Counted from the first letter of the stretch, positions 41,324-50,304 are shown. The stretch: DNA of 61,900 nt from an uncultured Clostridia bacterium (GCA_934281515.1 CAKQXG010000001.1:1-61900); one strand, 5' to 3'. The notes: generated by a model from the letters alone, not told the origin. Numbers and translations are program-made.

Positions 41324-41827
41324 CTACATCACACGGCACAACAAGCAGGCGCAAATACCGCCGACAAGGTTGCAGAACAACGCAATCGGGACTGCCCAGC
41401 CTGTGTGCTTGACGTTGGTCTCGGCAAAGTAGACCGCAGCCACGTAAAACACCGTTTCGCTGCTACCCATGATTACGCTTGCACATCTACCGACATAACT
41501 GTCTGTGCCGTAGCGAGCGTACACATCCGACAGTATTGCCAAACTCCCGCTACCCGAAAAAGGGCGCAACAACATCAATTCCACGACTTCCGACGGTATG
41601 CCGACCAATGCGAAAGGCGGTGAAGCAAAGCGCACGACATACTGTCCCAAACCGCTTGCGTGCAAAGCATTGGTCATGACAAACATCGCCGCAAGATAAG
41701 GAAACATACTGACTGCAAGCGGAATGGCTTTTTTGGCACCGCACACAAAGCCGTCGTAGACATTTACTTTACGAAACAACCCGACAACCAATGTTGCCAA
41801 CAATATTACCGGTACAATGTAGCTCAT
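41324..41827 (-). CDS. spmB: Spore maturation protein B
   Basis: 167 residues from ATG 41827. Four or five hydrophobic segments with the nucleoside-recognition (gate) motif: YDGFVCGAKKAIPLAVSMFP, ASPPFALVGIPSEVVELMLL, RPFSGSGSLAILSDV, and VIMGSSETVFYVAAVYF. SpmA and SpmB are required for spore core dehydration in Bacillus. It follows spmA by 13 bases. No ribosome site is seen before this ATG; an alternative TTG at 41869 would overlap spmA. The 8-base palindrome ATACGTAT lies in the gap. Confidence 0.9.
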   Translation of the reverse strand: MSYIVPVILLATLVVGLFRKVNVYDGFVCGAKKAIPLAVSMFPYLAAMFVMTNALHASGLGQYVVRFASPPFALVGIPSEVVELMLLRPFSGSGSLAILSDVYARYGTDSYVGRCASVIMGSSETVFYVAAVYFAETNVKHTGWAVPIALFCNLVGGICACLLCRVM

Positions 41828-41840
41828 TTTTAAATACGTA

Positions 41841-42401
41841 TCAACTTTTTTGTGACCGCGGATAAGCAATGCACACCAATGCGACGCCGATTACGGCGGT
41901 CGCAACGGTAGACAGCAACGTGGGCAAAAGTATGTCGGCGGCATTAGCCGAACCCAGCGAAGCACGCAACCCTATGATGGTAGTAGGCACAAGTTGCACA
42001 CTGCTTGCGTTGACGACAAACAACATCGCTCCTGCACGCGACAACGTTTCACCGTGTTCAGTCTCCTTGATAAAAGCTATTGCCGACGGGGTCGCGGCAT
42101 TGCCTACTCCCAGCAGATTGGACGCAGCATTAAGAGAAGCGTACTTGGCGGCGACTTCGGTAACATTGCCGTACAACAATTTGTTGACGGGTTGCAAAAG
42201 CTTTGCCAGTCCCTGCACAAGTTTGCAACGCTCGGCAATTTCAAATATACCCAACCATACGCAGTAAATTGCCGCAAGTTCCAGAGCGTATTTCAATGCG
42301 CTACTTGCGCCACCGATACACAACGTCAATACATCTTGTGGCGCAACAAACAACATACACGCTATTGCCGCTGCAGTTGCCACCGTCCATACAATGTTCA
42401 T
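41841..42401 (-). CDS. spmA: Spore maturation protein A
   Basis: 186 residues, ATG at 42401. Membrane protein of the nucleoside-recognition family: ALKYALELAAIYCVWLGIFE, AERCKLVQGLAKLLQPVNKL, then KYASLNAASNLLGVGNAATP and NASSVQLVPTTIIGLRASLG, all SpmA hallmarks. It works with SpmB in spore core dehydration. First gene of spmA-spmB; divergent from metG. No strong ribosome site is visible and a sporulation sigma promoter is likely but not identified. Confidence 0.92.
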   Translation of the reverse strand: MNIVWTVATAAAIACMLFVAPQDVLTLCIGGASSALKYALELAAIYCVWLGIFEIAERCKLVQGLAKLLQPVNKLLYGNVTEVAAKYASLNAASNLLGVGNAATPSAIAFIKETEHGETLSRAGAMLFVVNASSVQLVPTTIIGLRASLGSANAADILLPTLLSTVATAVIGVALVCIAYPRSQKS

Positions 42402-42606
42402 ACGCTATTTTATGCCGTGTCCGACGGTATAATACTTACTGAACAAACAATAAAATACCGACAAGTCTATCCGTTCTTCACTAAAACTAACGATAAAATC
42501 AAAGTTGACTTTAAAATCATTTTTATTAGTAGCTACGCTAAACGCACACAAATTAAAACATAATTTTACGTCAGACCCGCTTTATTTTACAAAATGCCGC
42601 AAGCGG
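42402..42606. other. Intergenic between spmA and metG
   Basis: AT-rich divergent spacer with several short A/T tracts. No gene, strong hairpin or repeat is seen; the metG promoter and leader follow. Confidence 0.5.
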
Positions 42607-42635
42607 TTTACAAACAATTATATTTTTGGTATAAT
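42607..42635 (+). promoter_or_regulatory. Promoter of the metG operon
   Basis: TTTACA (42607-42612), 17-base spacer, TATAAT (42630-42635). The ~145-base leader has a GTCGG/CCGAC stem, a TTGCGC palindrome and a CCTTCGGG/CCCGCAGG-type hairpin before GAGAGGT. No T-box or S-box signature is present. Confidence 0.7.
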
Positions 42636-42787
42636 TTATTTTACAGTCGTGCGGACATTAGTCGGATATCGGCGGACTTGCGCAAGCGCAACCGACACTG
42701 CGCAACAATACCGCCTGCCGCCACATAAAGCACGAAAAATACTCCTTCGGGTTTCATTTGCCCGCAGGAAAAACCGAGAGGTATATT

Positions 42788-44731
42788 ATGGACAAGAAAA
42801 CCTACTACATCACCACCCCGATTTACTACAGCAGCGGCAACTTCCATATCGGACACTGCTACACAACCGTCAGTTGCGACGCGATTGCACGCTTTAAGCG
42901 AATGGACGGCTACGACGTATTCTACCTGACCGGCACGGACGAACACGGGCAGAAGGTTCAGCAACGCGCCGAAGCCGCAGGCGTTACGCCCAAACAGTTT
43001 GTAGATAAACTGTACAATCAAATCGTCGACTTGTGGAAGATTCTCAACATATCATACGACAAGTTTATCCGCACAACAGATCCCTACCACGAAGAAGTCG
43101 TGCAAAAAATCTACCAAAAGTTGCTTGACAGCGGCGACCTGTACAAAAGCAGTTACGAAGGCTGGTACTGCACGCCCTGCGAGAGTTTTTGGACGGAAAG
43201 CCAACTTGTAGACGGCAAATGCCCTGACTGCGGTCGCGAAGTAAAGTTGTCGCACGAAGAAAGTTACTTCTTCCGTCTGTCCAAGTACCAAGACAAACTG
43301 ATTGAGTTTTATGAGCAAAACCCGGACTTTATCAGCCCGAAGTCTCGCATGAACGAGATGATAAACAACTTTATCAAACCCGGACTAAAAGACCTGTGCG
43401 TGTCGCGCACAACGTTTGACTGGGGCGTAAAATTGCCGTTTGACCAAAAACATGTGGCGTATGTATGGATCGACGCTCTGGCAAACTACATAACTGCGCT
43501 TGGTTACATGCAAGAAGATCACGCAAACTTTGACAAGTTCTGGCCTGCCGATCTGCACATGGTAGGAAAGGAAATAGTCCGCTTCCACACCATCATCTGG
43601 CCGGCAATCCTGATGGCACTCGGTCTGCCACTGCCAAAAAAGGTGTACGGACACGGCTGGTTGCTGATGGGCGACGCCAAAATGGGCAAGTCACTAGGCA
43701 ACGGCGTGGATCCGTTCTTTCTGGTCAACCGCTACGGTACAGACCCGATACGCTACTTCCTGTTGCGAGAAATTCCGTTTGGTAGCGACGGCAATTACTC
43801 CACCGAAGCGCTTATCAACCGCACCAACAGCGACCTCGTCAACGACCTGGGCAACCTAGTATCCCGCACAACGGCAATGGTTACGCAGTACTTCGGCGGC
43901 GTAGTACCCGAACACAGCGAATACACCGAACTGGACAACGAATTGATTGCTCTATGCGAAGGCACTCTTGCCAAAGTGCGCACCGATATGGACAATCTGT
44001 CCGCACCCGACGCGCTTGCAGACATTTTCCGCATCATTCAACGTGCCAACAAGTACATCGACGAAACCATGCCCTGGGCATTGAACAAAAACGGTGACAA
44101 AGCTCGCCTTGCGACCGTAATGTATGTACTGTGCGAGTGCATACGTTTTTCGGCAACAATGCTCAAACCATTTATTCCCGAAACAGTCGACCGCATTTTT
44201 GCCAAACTCGGATTGCCTGCTCCCGATAACTTTGACAACATTGCACAGTTTGGCGGAATTGCAGCAGGCACTACCGTGACCAAAGGAGACAACCTGTTTA
44301 ACCGTATCGACGTTGCGAAGGAACTTGCCGAACTGAAACGCCTTGCCGACGAACAGGCAGCCGCAAACAAGCTGACTGCCGACAAAGCCGAAACCACCGA
44401 CGACAAACCGATGATTACCATTGACGACTTCGCCAAGGTGCAGCTGGTTACGGCAAAAGTGCTGTCTTGCGAAAAAGTAGCGAAAAGCGACAAACTGCTT
44501 TTGTTTAAACTGCAAGTAGGCAACGAAGTACGCCAGGTAGTATCGGGAATTGCGCAACATTACGACCCGTCGTATATGGTGGGCAAAACCGTCGTATTGG
44601 TTGCAAACCTGAAACCTGCCAAAATACGCGGTGTGGAAAGCAACGGCATGATTCTGTGCGCCGCCGACGGCAAAGACGTTGTGTTTGTAACGCCGGAAAA
44701 AGACATGCCCGATGGCTCGGAAGTGAGATAA
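42788..44731 (+). CDS. metG: Methionyl-tRNA synthetase
   Basis: 647 residues, ATG 42788 with GAGAGGT. Class I synthetase: HIGH-type site FHIGHCY (about residues 21-27), a zinc-type knuckle with CTPC...CPDC (about 125-145), the KMSKS-like AKMGKSLGN near 300, the helical anticodon-binding domain, and a C-terminal MetRS-beta/Trbp111 OB domain (about 545-647, VQLVTAKVLSCEKVAKSDKL). It charges tRNA-Met and initiator tRNA. First gene of metG-tatD-radical SAM-queH; the tatD start overlaps its stop (TAATG). Confidence 0.96.
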   Translation: MDKKTYYITTPIYYSSGNFHIGHCYTTVSCDAIARFKRMDGYDVFYLTGTDEHGQKVQQRAEAAGVTPKQFVDKLYNQIVDLWKILNISYDKFIRTTDPYHEEVVQKIYQKLLDSGDLYKSSYEGWYCTPCESFWTESQLVDGKCPDCGREVKLSHEESYFFRLSKYQDKLIEFYEQNPDFISPKSRMNEMINNFIKPGLKDLCVSRTTFDWGVKLPFDQKHVAYVWIDALANYITALGYMQEDHANFDKFWPADLHMVGKEIVRFHTIIWPAILMALGLPLPKKVYGHGWLLMGDAKMGKSLGNGVDPFFLVNRYGTDPIRYFLLREIPFGSDGNYSTEALINRTNSDLVNDLGNLVSRTTAMVTQYFGGVVPEHSEYTELDNELIALCEGTLAKVRTDMDNLSAPDALADIFRIIQRANKYIDETMPWALNKNGDKARLATVMYVLCECIRFSATMLKPFIPETVDRIFAKLGLPAPDNFDNIAQFGGIAAGTTVTKGDNLFNRIDVAKELAELKRLADEQAAANKLTADKAETTDDKPMITIDDFAKVQLVTAKVLSCEKVAKSDKLLLFKLQVGNEVRQVVSGIAQHYDPSYMVGKTVVLVANLKPAKIRGVESNGMILCAADGKDVVFVTPEKDMPDGSEVR

Positions 44732-45501
44732 TGATTGACACGCATTTGCACCTGGATGACCCGGCATTTGACGGAATCGTCGACGAAGTAATCGACAAAA
44801 TGACGCTTTGCGGCGTTAAATGTGCCATTAACAACAGTTGTGACCGCAAAACCATGCACAGCGGCGTTGCGCTTGCCGACAAGTATCCGCAAATCTACGC
44901 AACCGTCGGCATGCATCCGCACGACAGCAAAGATTTCGACGACGGTTTTGTTGCCAACATGTACACGCTTGCAGCCAACCCCAAAGTTGTTGCCGTCGGC
45001 GAGATAGGATTAGACTACCACTACGACTTGTCCGACCGCAAGATCCAGCGCGACGTATTTGCTCGGCAAATAGAAATTGCCGACGAATTGCATCTGCCGT
45101 TGACATTGCACATACGCGAAGCCTACGGCGACGCATTGGACATACTTCAAGCACAAAAAAAACACCTCAATTACGGCGTGTTGTGGCACTGCTACGGCGG
45201 AAGTGCCGAGCTTGCACGACAAATGGTACGGCAAGGACACTACTTTGCCTTCGGCGGAGCGATAACATTTAAAAACGCCCACAAAGAAGAAGTGATACAA
45301 GCCGTACCCGTCGACCGCGTAATGACAGAGACGGACAGCCCGTATATGGCGCCCGTTCCCTTGCGTGGCACGACAAATACGCCTGCCAACATTCCGCTGA
45401 TACTTGCCAAACTTGCCGAAGTGTACGGTATGCCCTGCCAACAGCTCGACACCATAATACAAGACAATGTGACAAGATTTTTTACCAAAATAAAACTATG
45501 A
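44731..45501 (+). CDS. tatD: TatD-family metal-dependent hydrolase
   Basis: 256 residues. TIM-barrel hydrolase with the HxH metal site (MIDTHLHLDD), TVGMHPHDSKD, the Glu ligand in VGEIGLDYHYD, LHIREAYGDAL, LWHCYGGS and the final TETDSPYMAPVP. TatD proteins act as 3'-5' exonucleases or tRNA/DNA-end processing enzymes in the cytoplasm. Its start overlaps metG by one base and its stop overlaps the radical SAM gene by four, so the three are coupled; metG-tatD linkage is common in Bacillota. Confidence 0.93.
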   Translation: MIDTHLHLDDPAFDGIVDEVIDKMTLCGVKCAINNSCDRKTMHSGVALADKYPQIYATVGMHPHDSKDFDDGFVANMYTLAANPKVVAVGEIGLDYHYDLSDRKIQRDVFARQIEIADELHLPLTLHIREAYGDALDILQAQKKHLNYGVLWHCYGGSAELARQMVRQGHYFAFGGAITFKNAHKEEVIQAVPVDRVMTETDSPYMAPVPLRGTTNTPANIPLILAKLAEVYGMPCQQLDTIIQDNVTRFFTKIKL

Positions 45502-46091
45502 ACAACTACGTATATTCGATAGGCAACAAACTGTACATCAATCTGACCAATCGTTGCAGTAACAACTGTGACTTTTGCATACGTCGCGACCACGACGGAA
45601 TGAACAATACTCCGCTGTGGCTCGACGAAGATCCCACACCGGAGGACGTGATTGCTCAATTGCCCGAAAACCTTGACGACTACGACAGGGAAGTTGTCTT
45701 TTGCGGCTTCGGCGAGCCGACATACAACCTTGACACGCTGGACGAAGTGGCAAGCTTTTTGCACTGCCTGGACAAGACGACGCGCATTAACACCAACGGG
45801 CAAGCAAACCTGATACACGGAGAGGATGTCAGTGACATCATTGCCACGAGTTGCGACGTGATAAACGTGTCGCTAAACGAGTGCAACGCCGCCAAATACC
45901 AACAACACTGCCACAGCGTTTACGGCGAAAAGGCATACGACGCTTTGCTGGAATTTGCAAAACTGTGCAAACAACGCGGCGCAAAAGTCGTATTCAGTGT
46001 TGTCGACAGCATCGGCGAAGCCGACATAAAGGCTTGCCAAAAACTTGCCGACAGCCTGCACATTCCCCTGCGGGTACGAGTAAAAGAGTGA
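45498..46091 (+). CDS. TatD-linked radical SAM protein
   Basis: 197 residues, small for the superfamily. The [4Fe-4S] motif is NRCSNNCDFC (Cx3Cx2C), followed by the GGE-like CGFGEPTY and NTNGQANL strands and VSLNECNAAKY. This is the compact family found next to tatD in many Clostridia. The barrel is incomplete at the C-terminus, so it may act with a partner. Its substrate is unknown; the position among tRNA-related genes (metG, queH) suggests RNA modification. Start overlaps tatD by ATGA. Confidence 0.85.
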   Translation: MNNYVYSIGNKLYINLTNRCSNNCDFCIRRDHDGMNNTPLWLDEDPTPEDVIAQLPENLDDYDREVVFCGFGEPTYNLDTLDEVASFLHCLDKTTRINTNGQANLIHGEDVSDIIATSCDVINVSLNECNAAKYQQHCHSVYGEKAYDALLEFAKLCKQRGAKVVFSVVDSIGEADIKACQKLADSLHIPLRVRVKE

Positions 46092-46092
46092 C

Positions 46093-46749
46093 ATGAACAC
46101 CAACGTAAATTACGACATAGAGTTTGTCAAATTTATTGATAAATTGAGTGATTTGTCACAAAAAAACACCTACGTATTGCCGAAATTGCTACTTCACGCT
46201 TGTTGCGCACCATGCAGTACATACTGTCTGACGCAGGTTTTGCAACATTTCGACGTGACGTTGTACTACGCCAACGACAACATTACCGACGAAACGGAAT
46301 GGCACAAACGTCTTGACGAACTACGCAAACTTGTGGGTATAGTAAACGACGGCAAATTTGTCGTGCATGCCGCCGCCATGCTGAAACTAGTCGTACAACC
46401 GTTTGCACCCGAACGCTTTTTTGAAGCAGCAGCGGGATTGGAAACTCAACCCGAGGGTGGCGCACGCTGCACAAAATGTTTTACGCTGCGGCTGACCGAC
46501 ACTCGCGACTACGCAAGAGATCACGACTATGATTATTTCGGCACCACATTGACCGTTTCTCCCTACAAAAACAGCCGACTGCTGAACGAAATCGGCTTGT
46601 CACTAGCCACCGACAACCTACAATGGTTACCGTCGGACTTCAAAAAGCGTAACGGTTACAACCAAAGCATACAATTGTCCGCACAATACGGTATTTACCG
46701 TCAACACTACTGCGGTTGCGAGTTTTCCAAAATCATTTTTAACACATAA
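46093..46749 (+). CDS. queH: Epoxyqueuosine reductase QueH
   Basis: 218 residues. DUF208/QueH cysteine motifs are all present: LLHACCAPCSTY near residue 35, GGARCTKCFTLRL near 130, and the C-terminal HYCGCEFS. TTLTVSPYKNSRLLNEIG and FKKRNGYNQSIQLS are further family segments. QueH reduces epoxyqueuosine to queuosine in tRNA, replacing cobalamin-dependent QueG. It is the last gene of the metG operon and is followed by a strong terminator. The ATG at 46093 lies one base after the radical SAM stop. Confidence 0.93.
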   Translation: MNTNVNYDIEFVKFIDKLSDLSQKNTYVLPKLLLHACCAPCSTYCLTQVLQHFDVTLYYANDNITDETEWHKRLDELRKLVGIVNDGKFVVHAAAMLKLVVQPFAPERFFEAAAGLETQPEGGARCTKCFTLRLTDTRDYARDHDYDYFGTTLTVSPYKNSRLLNEIGLSLATDNLQWLPSDFKKRNGYNQSIQLSAQYGIYRQHYCGCEFSKIIFNT

Positions 46750-46779
46750 AAAAGACGAGCTGTCGAGCTCGTCTTTTTT
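46748..46779. terminator. Terminator of the metG-queH operon
   Basis: GACGAGCT-GTCG... stem: 8 GC-rich pairs (46754-46761 with 46766-46773) extended by AAAAAA/TTTTTT, so it ends the plus-strand operon and could work in reverse. Confidence 0.92.
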
Positions 46780-46789
46780 GTTGTAAAAG

Positions 46790-46819
46790 AAAAATGGTCT
46801 CGACAAAACGGTCGAGACC
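46790..46819 (-). terminator. Terminator of the Mrr-like membrane protein gene
   Basis: GGTCTCGAC / GTCGAGACC stem of 9 bp (46796-46804, 46811-46819) followed on the minus strand by ATTTTTC, ten bases beyond the stop. Confidence 0.85.
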
Positions 46820-46829
46820 ACATTTTTAG

Positions 46830-47600
46830 TTATGCCATAAATTCGTTAGCAAGCACATTGCGGTCGACAAGCGACATACAATGCTCGCGCGCATACTCCA
46901 CAGCCGTTGTGTCGAAGTAAATGTTGGTAAGCACCATTGCATTGTTGACGGGATAGTGTTTGCGACCTTGGTCAACTACGGCGATATCGTCGCGTCCGAG
47001 CAAACGTGTGGCAAGCACAACGCCAACGGCGATTGCGGTACCATTCTTTTCTACAACCATGTCTACACAGTAGTTGTCCATGACCGGGGTCAACTTGACG
47101 GAGTATCCCTTGCGACTGAACAAACGCGCAACATACACAACAAACTGCGTTTTGTCCATCTTGGCAATCTGGTCAAATTTTTCGTCAATAGTTTGCTTGT
47201 CGCCCATATTGACAAACTTGTACGCTTCCATTGCAGGCACGTAGACAATCGGTCCGTTGTTGGTTGCAGTCAGTTGTTCGACGTCTCCGACCTGTGTAGC
47301 TTGCACTTCGGTAGTTTTGTCATCGGATTTCTTGTTTGCTTCCGCCTTCAAAGCCTTGTCGATCTTGCTTATCTTTACGGCGCAGACAATTACCGACAAC
47401 AACCCTATAAACAGAAATACGCCGCCGAAAACAAGAATGATTGTTCGTACACTCTCCGCATAGACATAGTCCAGCCTGTCTATCGGTTTAAAGTAGCCGA
47501 AACGCGACCATGCCCACACAACTAACCCGGCAATGCCTGCAAACAGGCACAAAATTGCAAAGAACGATTTAAACCGCAAAGCTGCTTTTTGCTTTTTCAT
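46830..47600 (-). CDS. Membrane protein with degenerate Mrr-like nuclease domain
   Basis: 256 residues from ATG 47600 with GGGGGAG. Two membrane spans (about 10-30 and 52-75) precede a linker and a C-terminal domain (about 145-256). That domain follows the Mrr/restriction-endonuclease-like pattern: TQFVVYVARLFSRKGYSVKL, DNYCVDMVVEKNGTAIAVGV, RKHYPVNNAMVLTNIYFDTTAVEYA and a final DRNVLANEF. The usual catalytic (E/Q)xK after the Asp strand is replaced by AVGV, so cleavage is unlikely; a DNA- or ligand-binding role is possible. Own promoter and terminator. Confidence 0.7.
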   Translation of the reverse strand: MKKQKAALRFKSFFAILCLFAGIAGLVVWAWSRFGYFKPIDRLDYVYAESVRTIILVFGGVFLFIGLLSVIVCAVKISKIDKALKAEANKKSDDKTTEVQATQVGDVEQLTATNNGPIVYVPAMEAYKFVNMGDKQTIDEKFDQIAKMDKTQFVVYVARLFSRKGYSVKLTPVMDNYCVDMVVEKNGTAIAVGVVLATRLLGRDDIAVVDQGRKHYPVNNAMVLTNIYFDTTAVEYAREHCMSLVDRNVLANEFMA

Positions 47601-47691
47601 ACACTCCCCCTTGCATATTGATGTGGCAATTCGACATCCGGGTACTACGCTACCATACCTGCAAACAAACCACATCATTTCGTTTGTCAAC

Positions 47692-47720
47692 AGTATAACA
47701 CAAAATTTTACACTTGTAAA
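47692..47720 (-). promoter_or_regulatory. Promoter of the Mrr-like gene
   Basis: TTTACA (47715-47720), 17-base spacer, TATACT (47692-47697). A TTGACA just downstream could form a second, overlapping promoter. Confidence 0.7.
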
Positions 47721-47825
47721 CAGCAAATCAACAAAAAATTGCTATTACTTAACTATTGTATTATGATGCGTGTGAATAAATGTCGAAAACATCCCCAAGT
47801 CAACGTCTTCCACACATAAACAATC

Positions 47826-47849
47826 GGGGCGATGTCGAAACACCGCCCC
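47826..47849. terminator. Hairpin after kdgK
   Basis: GGGGCG / CGCCCC stem with a 12-base loop, 20 bases beyond the kdgK stop. The T-run (TTTTT) is on the plus strand, so as a kdgK terminator it is weak. Confidence 0.5.
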
Positions 47850-47868
47850 TTTTTGCGATAATATGTTG

Positions 47869-48888
47869 CTAGCGTTGCACACGGCCGCTTGCGTCGCCGC
47901 CTGCCAAAGTTTGCACTTCCTTGACGGAAACCATGTTGTAGTCGCCTTCGATGCTGTGCTTGAGTGCGCTTGCCGCCACAGCAAACTCGATTGCCTGTTG
48001 CGATTCGTAATTGTTGCTCATAGCGTAAATCAATCCGCCGCCGAAGCTGTCGCCACCACCCACGCGGTCAACGATACGCAATGCGTACTTTTTGCTGAAA
48101 TAGGCTTGACCGCCTGTATACAGCATGCCCGACCAGTTGTTGTCGCTTGCAGAAATGCTCTCGCGAAGAGTGATTGCCACAGCCTTGAAACCGAACTTAT
48201 CGGTCAGTTGCTTGGCAACGGAAACATAGCCTTCGCGATTGAGTTTGCCTGTTGTAATGTCGGTGTCCGTTGCTTCGATACCGAATACGTCCTTGGCATC
48301 TTCTTCGTTGGCAATACACACGTCGACATACTTGCAAATCTCGCTCATAGTTTCGCAGGCTTGTTCCTTGCTCCACAACTTTTTGCGGAAGTTCAGGTCG
48401 CAGGACACAGTAATACCCATACTATGTGCCGCTTTCACCGCTTTAAGTGTAATTTCCGCAACGTTCTTGCTAAGTGCAGGTGTGATACCCGTAAAGTGGA
48501 ACCACGTTGCGCCTTTAAGAATTCTGTTCCAGTTGAAGTCGCCTTTGCCTGCCATTGCAATCGCACTGTAAGCACGGTCGTAGATAACTTTGCTCGGACG
48601 TTGGCTTGCACCCTTTTCGCAGTAGTAGATACCTACACGCTCGCCACCGCGAACGATAAGGCTTGTATCCACGCCGAATTTGCGCAGACTGTTGATGGCT
48701 GCTTGTCCGATTTCGTGTTCGGGCAATTTGCTTACAAATGCCACGGGCACGCCGTAGTTTGCCAAAGACACAGCAACGTTAGCTTCGGCACCGCCGAATG
48801 TTGCTTCCAAGTTGTCCGACTGCACAAAACGCAAGTATCCTTGCGGTGCAAGTCTCAGCATCAATTCACCAAATGTAATTACTTTCAT
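47869..48888 (-). CDS. kdgK: 2-keto-3-deoxygluconate kinase (PfkB family)
   Basis: 339 residues from ATG 48888 with AAGGAAAAC. PfkB signatures: the N-terminal MKVITFGELMLRL with FGGAEANVAVSLANYG, and the C-terminal VDRVGGGDSFGGGLIYAM holding the catalytic Asp and anion hole. The GGAEANVA form and SCDLNFRKKLW are typical of KDG kinases. It phosphorylates 2-keto-3-deoxygluconate to KDPG. It lies downstream of uxuA, the SDR reductase and eda, separated from eda by a 733-base element-rich spacer. Confidence 0.88.
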   Translation of the reverse strand: MKVITFGELMLRLAPQGYLRFVQSDNLEATFGGAEANVAVSLANYGVPVAFVSKLPEHEIGQAAINSLRKFGVDTSLIVRGGERVGIYYCEKGASQRPSKVIYDRAYSAIAMAGKGDFNWNRILKGATWFHFTGITPALSKNVAEITLKAVKAAHSMGITVSCDLNFRKKLWSKEQACETMSEICKYVDVCIANEEDAKDVFGIEATDTDITTGKLNREGYVSVAKQLTDKFGFKAVAITLRESISASDNNWSGMLYTGGQAYFSKKYALRIVDRVGGGDSFGGGLIYAMSNNYESQQAIEFAVAASALKHSIEGDYNMVSVKEVQTLAGGDASGRVQR

Positions 48889-48979
48889 AATTGTTTTCCT
48901 TATTATTTTTTTTCGTTCGGGCAATATTATTTATTTCGTTTATAGTCTTGTGCCCATCGAACGAAAAACGCCCCGATTA

Positions 48980-49278
48980 GGCGACCGAACGACCGAAAAT
49001 GCAAGGTTGGTGGGGACGGATACTCGAACAATGCGCCGTTATGCGCACTTGCAATACTACATCAAGTATTGCTTCATCCACCTACCGACGCCTTGTCCGT
49101 CGTCTACGTCCCCACAACTGCAAAGCACATTTGACGCCGTTAGTTGGGATGATTTTTGTCAAATGGGAGTGCAGTTGTACTTGGATAGTACTACAAGCGA
49201 GCATTTGATAAGCTGTTTTTGCGTAAAAGCGCCCAACTAACGTCGTCAAATGCTTACATTTTCGGTCGCTCGGTCGCC
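48980..49278. repeat. Nested inverted-repeat element
   Basis: Outer arms 48980-49002 and 49257-49278 match at 21 of 22 positions (core GACCGAACGACCGAAAAT against its complement). Inside, 49006-49018 pairs with 49105-49117 (GTTGGTGGGGACG-type) and 49117-49141 pairs with 49228-49252 (TTTGACG.CGTTAGTTGGG-type). A small AATACT...AGTATT hairpin sits in the first branch. The whole would fold as a branched RNA or cruciform. Confidence 0.6.
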
Positions 49279-49287
49279 AACCCTTCA

Positions 49288-49351
49288 GTCGGAGCAATGC
49301 AATCAACCTAAATGAAATTTCCCAGCCGCGCCCTCCTTCCGAGGTTTTCTT
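49288..49351 (-). repeat. Dispersed ~64-bp repeat, copy 1
   Basis: Shares GTCGGAGCAA, GAAATTTCCCAGCCG, GCCCTCC and TCCGAGGTTTTCTT with 59315-59378 at about 85% identity. Both copies lie upstream of minus-strand genes of the same glycan/uronate region. Confidence 0.7.
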
Positions 49352-49621
49352 GTCGATGCACACAAGCCTTAAATTTTCTTTTCGCCCGAACATCAAACCA
49401 ACTGCTTTTTCTCAAAACAATCCACCCTCACGGGGCGACGTTAGTGTGATTAAGCGGTCAAGAACGTCGTAACACACGAGGTCGCAAAACACTATTAAAC
49501 TCAACCTAAATCTTACTGCAAGGCGAGGTCGGAGCTTGCGTCAGATAGCCACAACAGGCGAAGCGTGTGTTGAGGTAATGTACTACAACGTACATGACGA
49601 AACTACGCTAGCACGTAGTAG

Positions 49622-50203
49622 CTAGATGATGCGAGATACAACCTCGCAAATTTGTTTGCAATTCTCAACCACATTACCCTTCATCATAAAACTACCGCCA
49701 ACGGCGTAGATTTTGTCAAAATACAGAAACTCGGCAAGGTTGTCGAGGTTCACGCCGCCCGTCGGAATAAACCTGACTTGTGGGAACGGTCCCGACAACG
49801 CTTTAAGGGCGGACAAACCGCCGTACACGTTGGCAGGGAAAAACTTGACCACGTCAATGCCCAACTCCAACGCTTGCATGATTTCCGTCGGGGTTACGCA
49901 ACCGGGATAGTAGGGCAACTTGTTGACCTTGCACACGTTGGCAACGTCTACAGATAGCCCCGGCGACACGATAAACTTAGCTCCGGCCTCCACCGCCGCT
50001 TCGGCTTGTTCGCCGTTGATGACCGTGCCTGCGCCGATGTTCATGTCGGGAAACAACTTTACGCCAAGCGCAATCGCTTCGCGTGCGCACGCCGTACGGA
50101 AGGTAATTTCCGCCGTGTCGATACCGCCGTCACGCAACGCTTGCAGCGTAGCCTCGGTATCTTCCAAATTTTTTATTACTACTACGGGTATCACTTTGTC
50201 CAT
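49622..50203 (-). CDS. eda: 2-dehydro-3-deoxyphosphogluconate aldolase
   Basis: 193 residues from ATG 50203 with GAGGT. Class I KDPG aldolase barrel: catalytic Glu32 in TAEITFRT, AGTVINGEQAEAAVEAGAKF, SPG, PYYPGCVTPTEIM, Schiff-base Lys120 in VVKFFPA, and the phosphate-binding IPTGGVN and VGGS. It splits KDPG into pyruvate and glyceraldehyde-3-phosphate. It is the fourth step of the uxuA-SDR-eda-kdgK set and follows the SDR gene by 101 bases. Confidence 0.94.
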   Translation of the reverse strand: MDKVIPVVVIKNLEDTEATLQALRDGGIDTAEITFRTACAREAIALGVKLFPDMNIGAGTVINGEQAEAAVEAGAKFIVSPGLSVDVANVCKVNKLPYYPGCVTPTEIMQALELGIDVVKFFPANVYGGLSALKALSGPFPQVRFIPTGGVNLDNLAEFLYFDKIYAVGGSFMMKGNVVENCKQICEVVSRII

Positions 50204-50304
50204 AATATACCTCAAAAAAATCAAATTGTTGTGCGCTTACAAATGCGCATATCTCCTACCGCGGCATGCACGCCATCGGTTGTCAATACACACGATAGAT
50301 GTTA

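Larger units (their letters stand above)
48889..49621. other. Spacer with nested palindromes and a dispersed repeat
   Basis: 733 bases without a believable gene. 48980-49278 is a nested set of inverted repeats described separately, and 49288-49351 is one copy of a repeat shared with 59315-59378. The remaining 49360-49621 part has no notable structure. A short frame at 49082-49396 on the minus strand crosses the repeat and is not considered a gene. Confidence 0.6.

Noticed and set aside
42640..42787. T-box or SAM riboswitch in the metG leader
   Set aside because: No AGGGTGGNACCGCG-type antiterminator motif, no terminator before the start codon, and no SAM-aptamer consensus could be found.
49082..49396. 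104-residue frame in the eda-kdgK spacer
   Set aside because: It crosses the inverted-repeat element and the dispersed repeat, has no ribosome site, and its Arg/Lys/Trp-rich content looks like a translated repeat.
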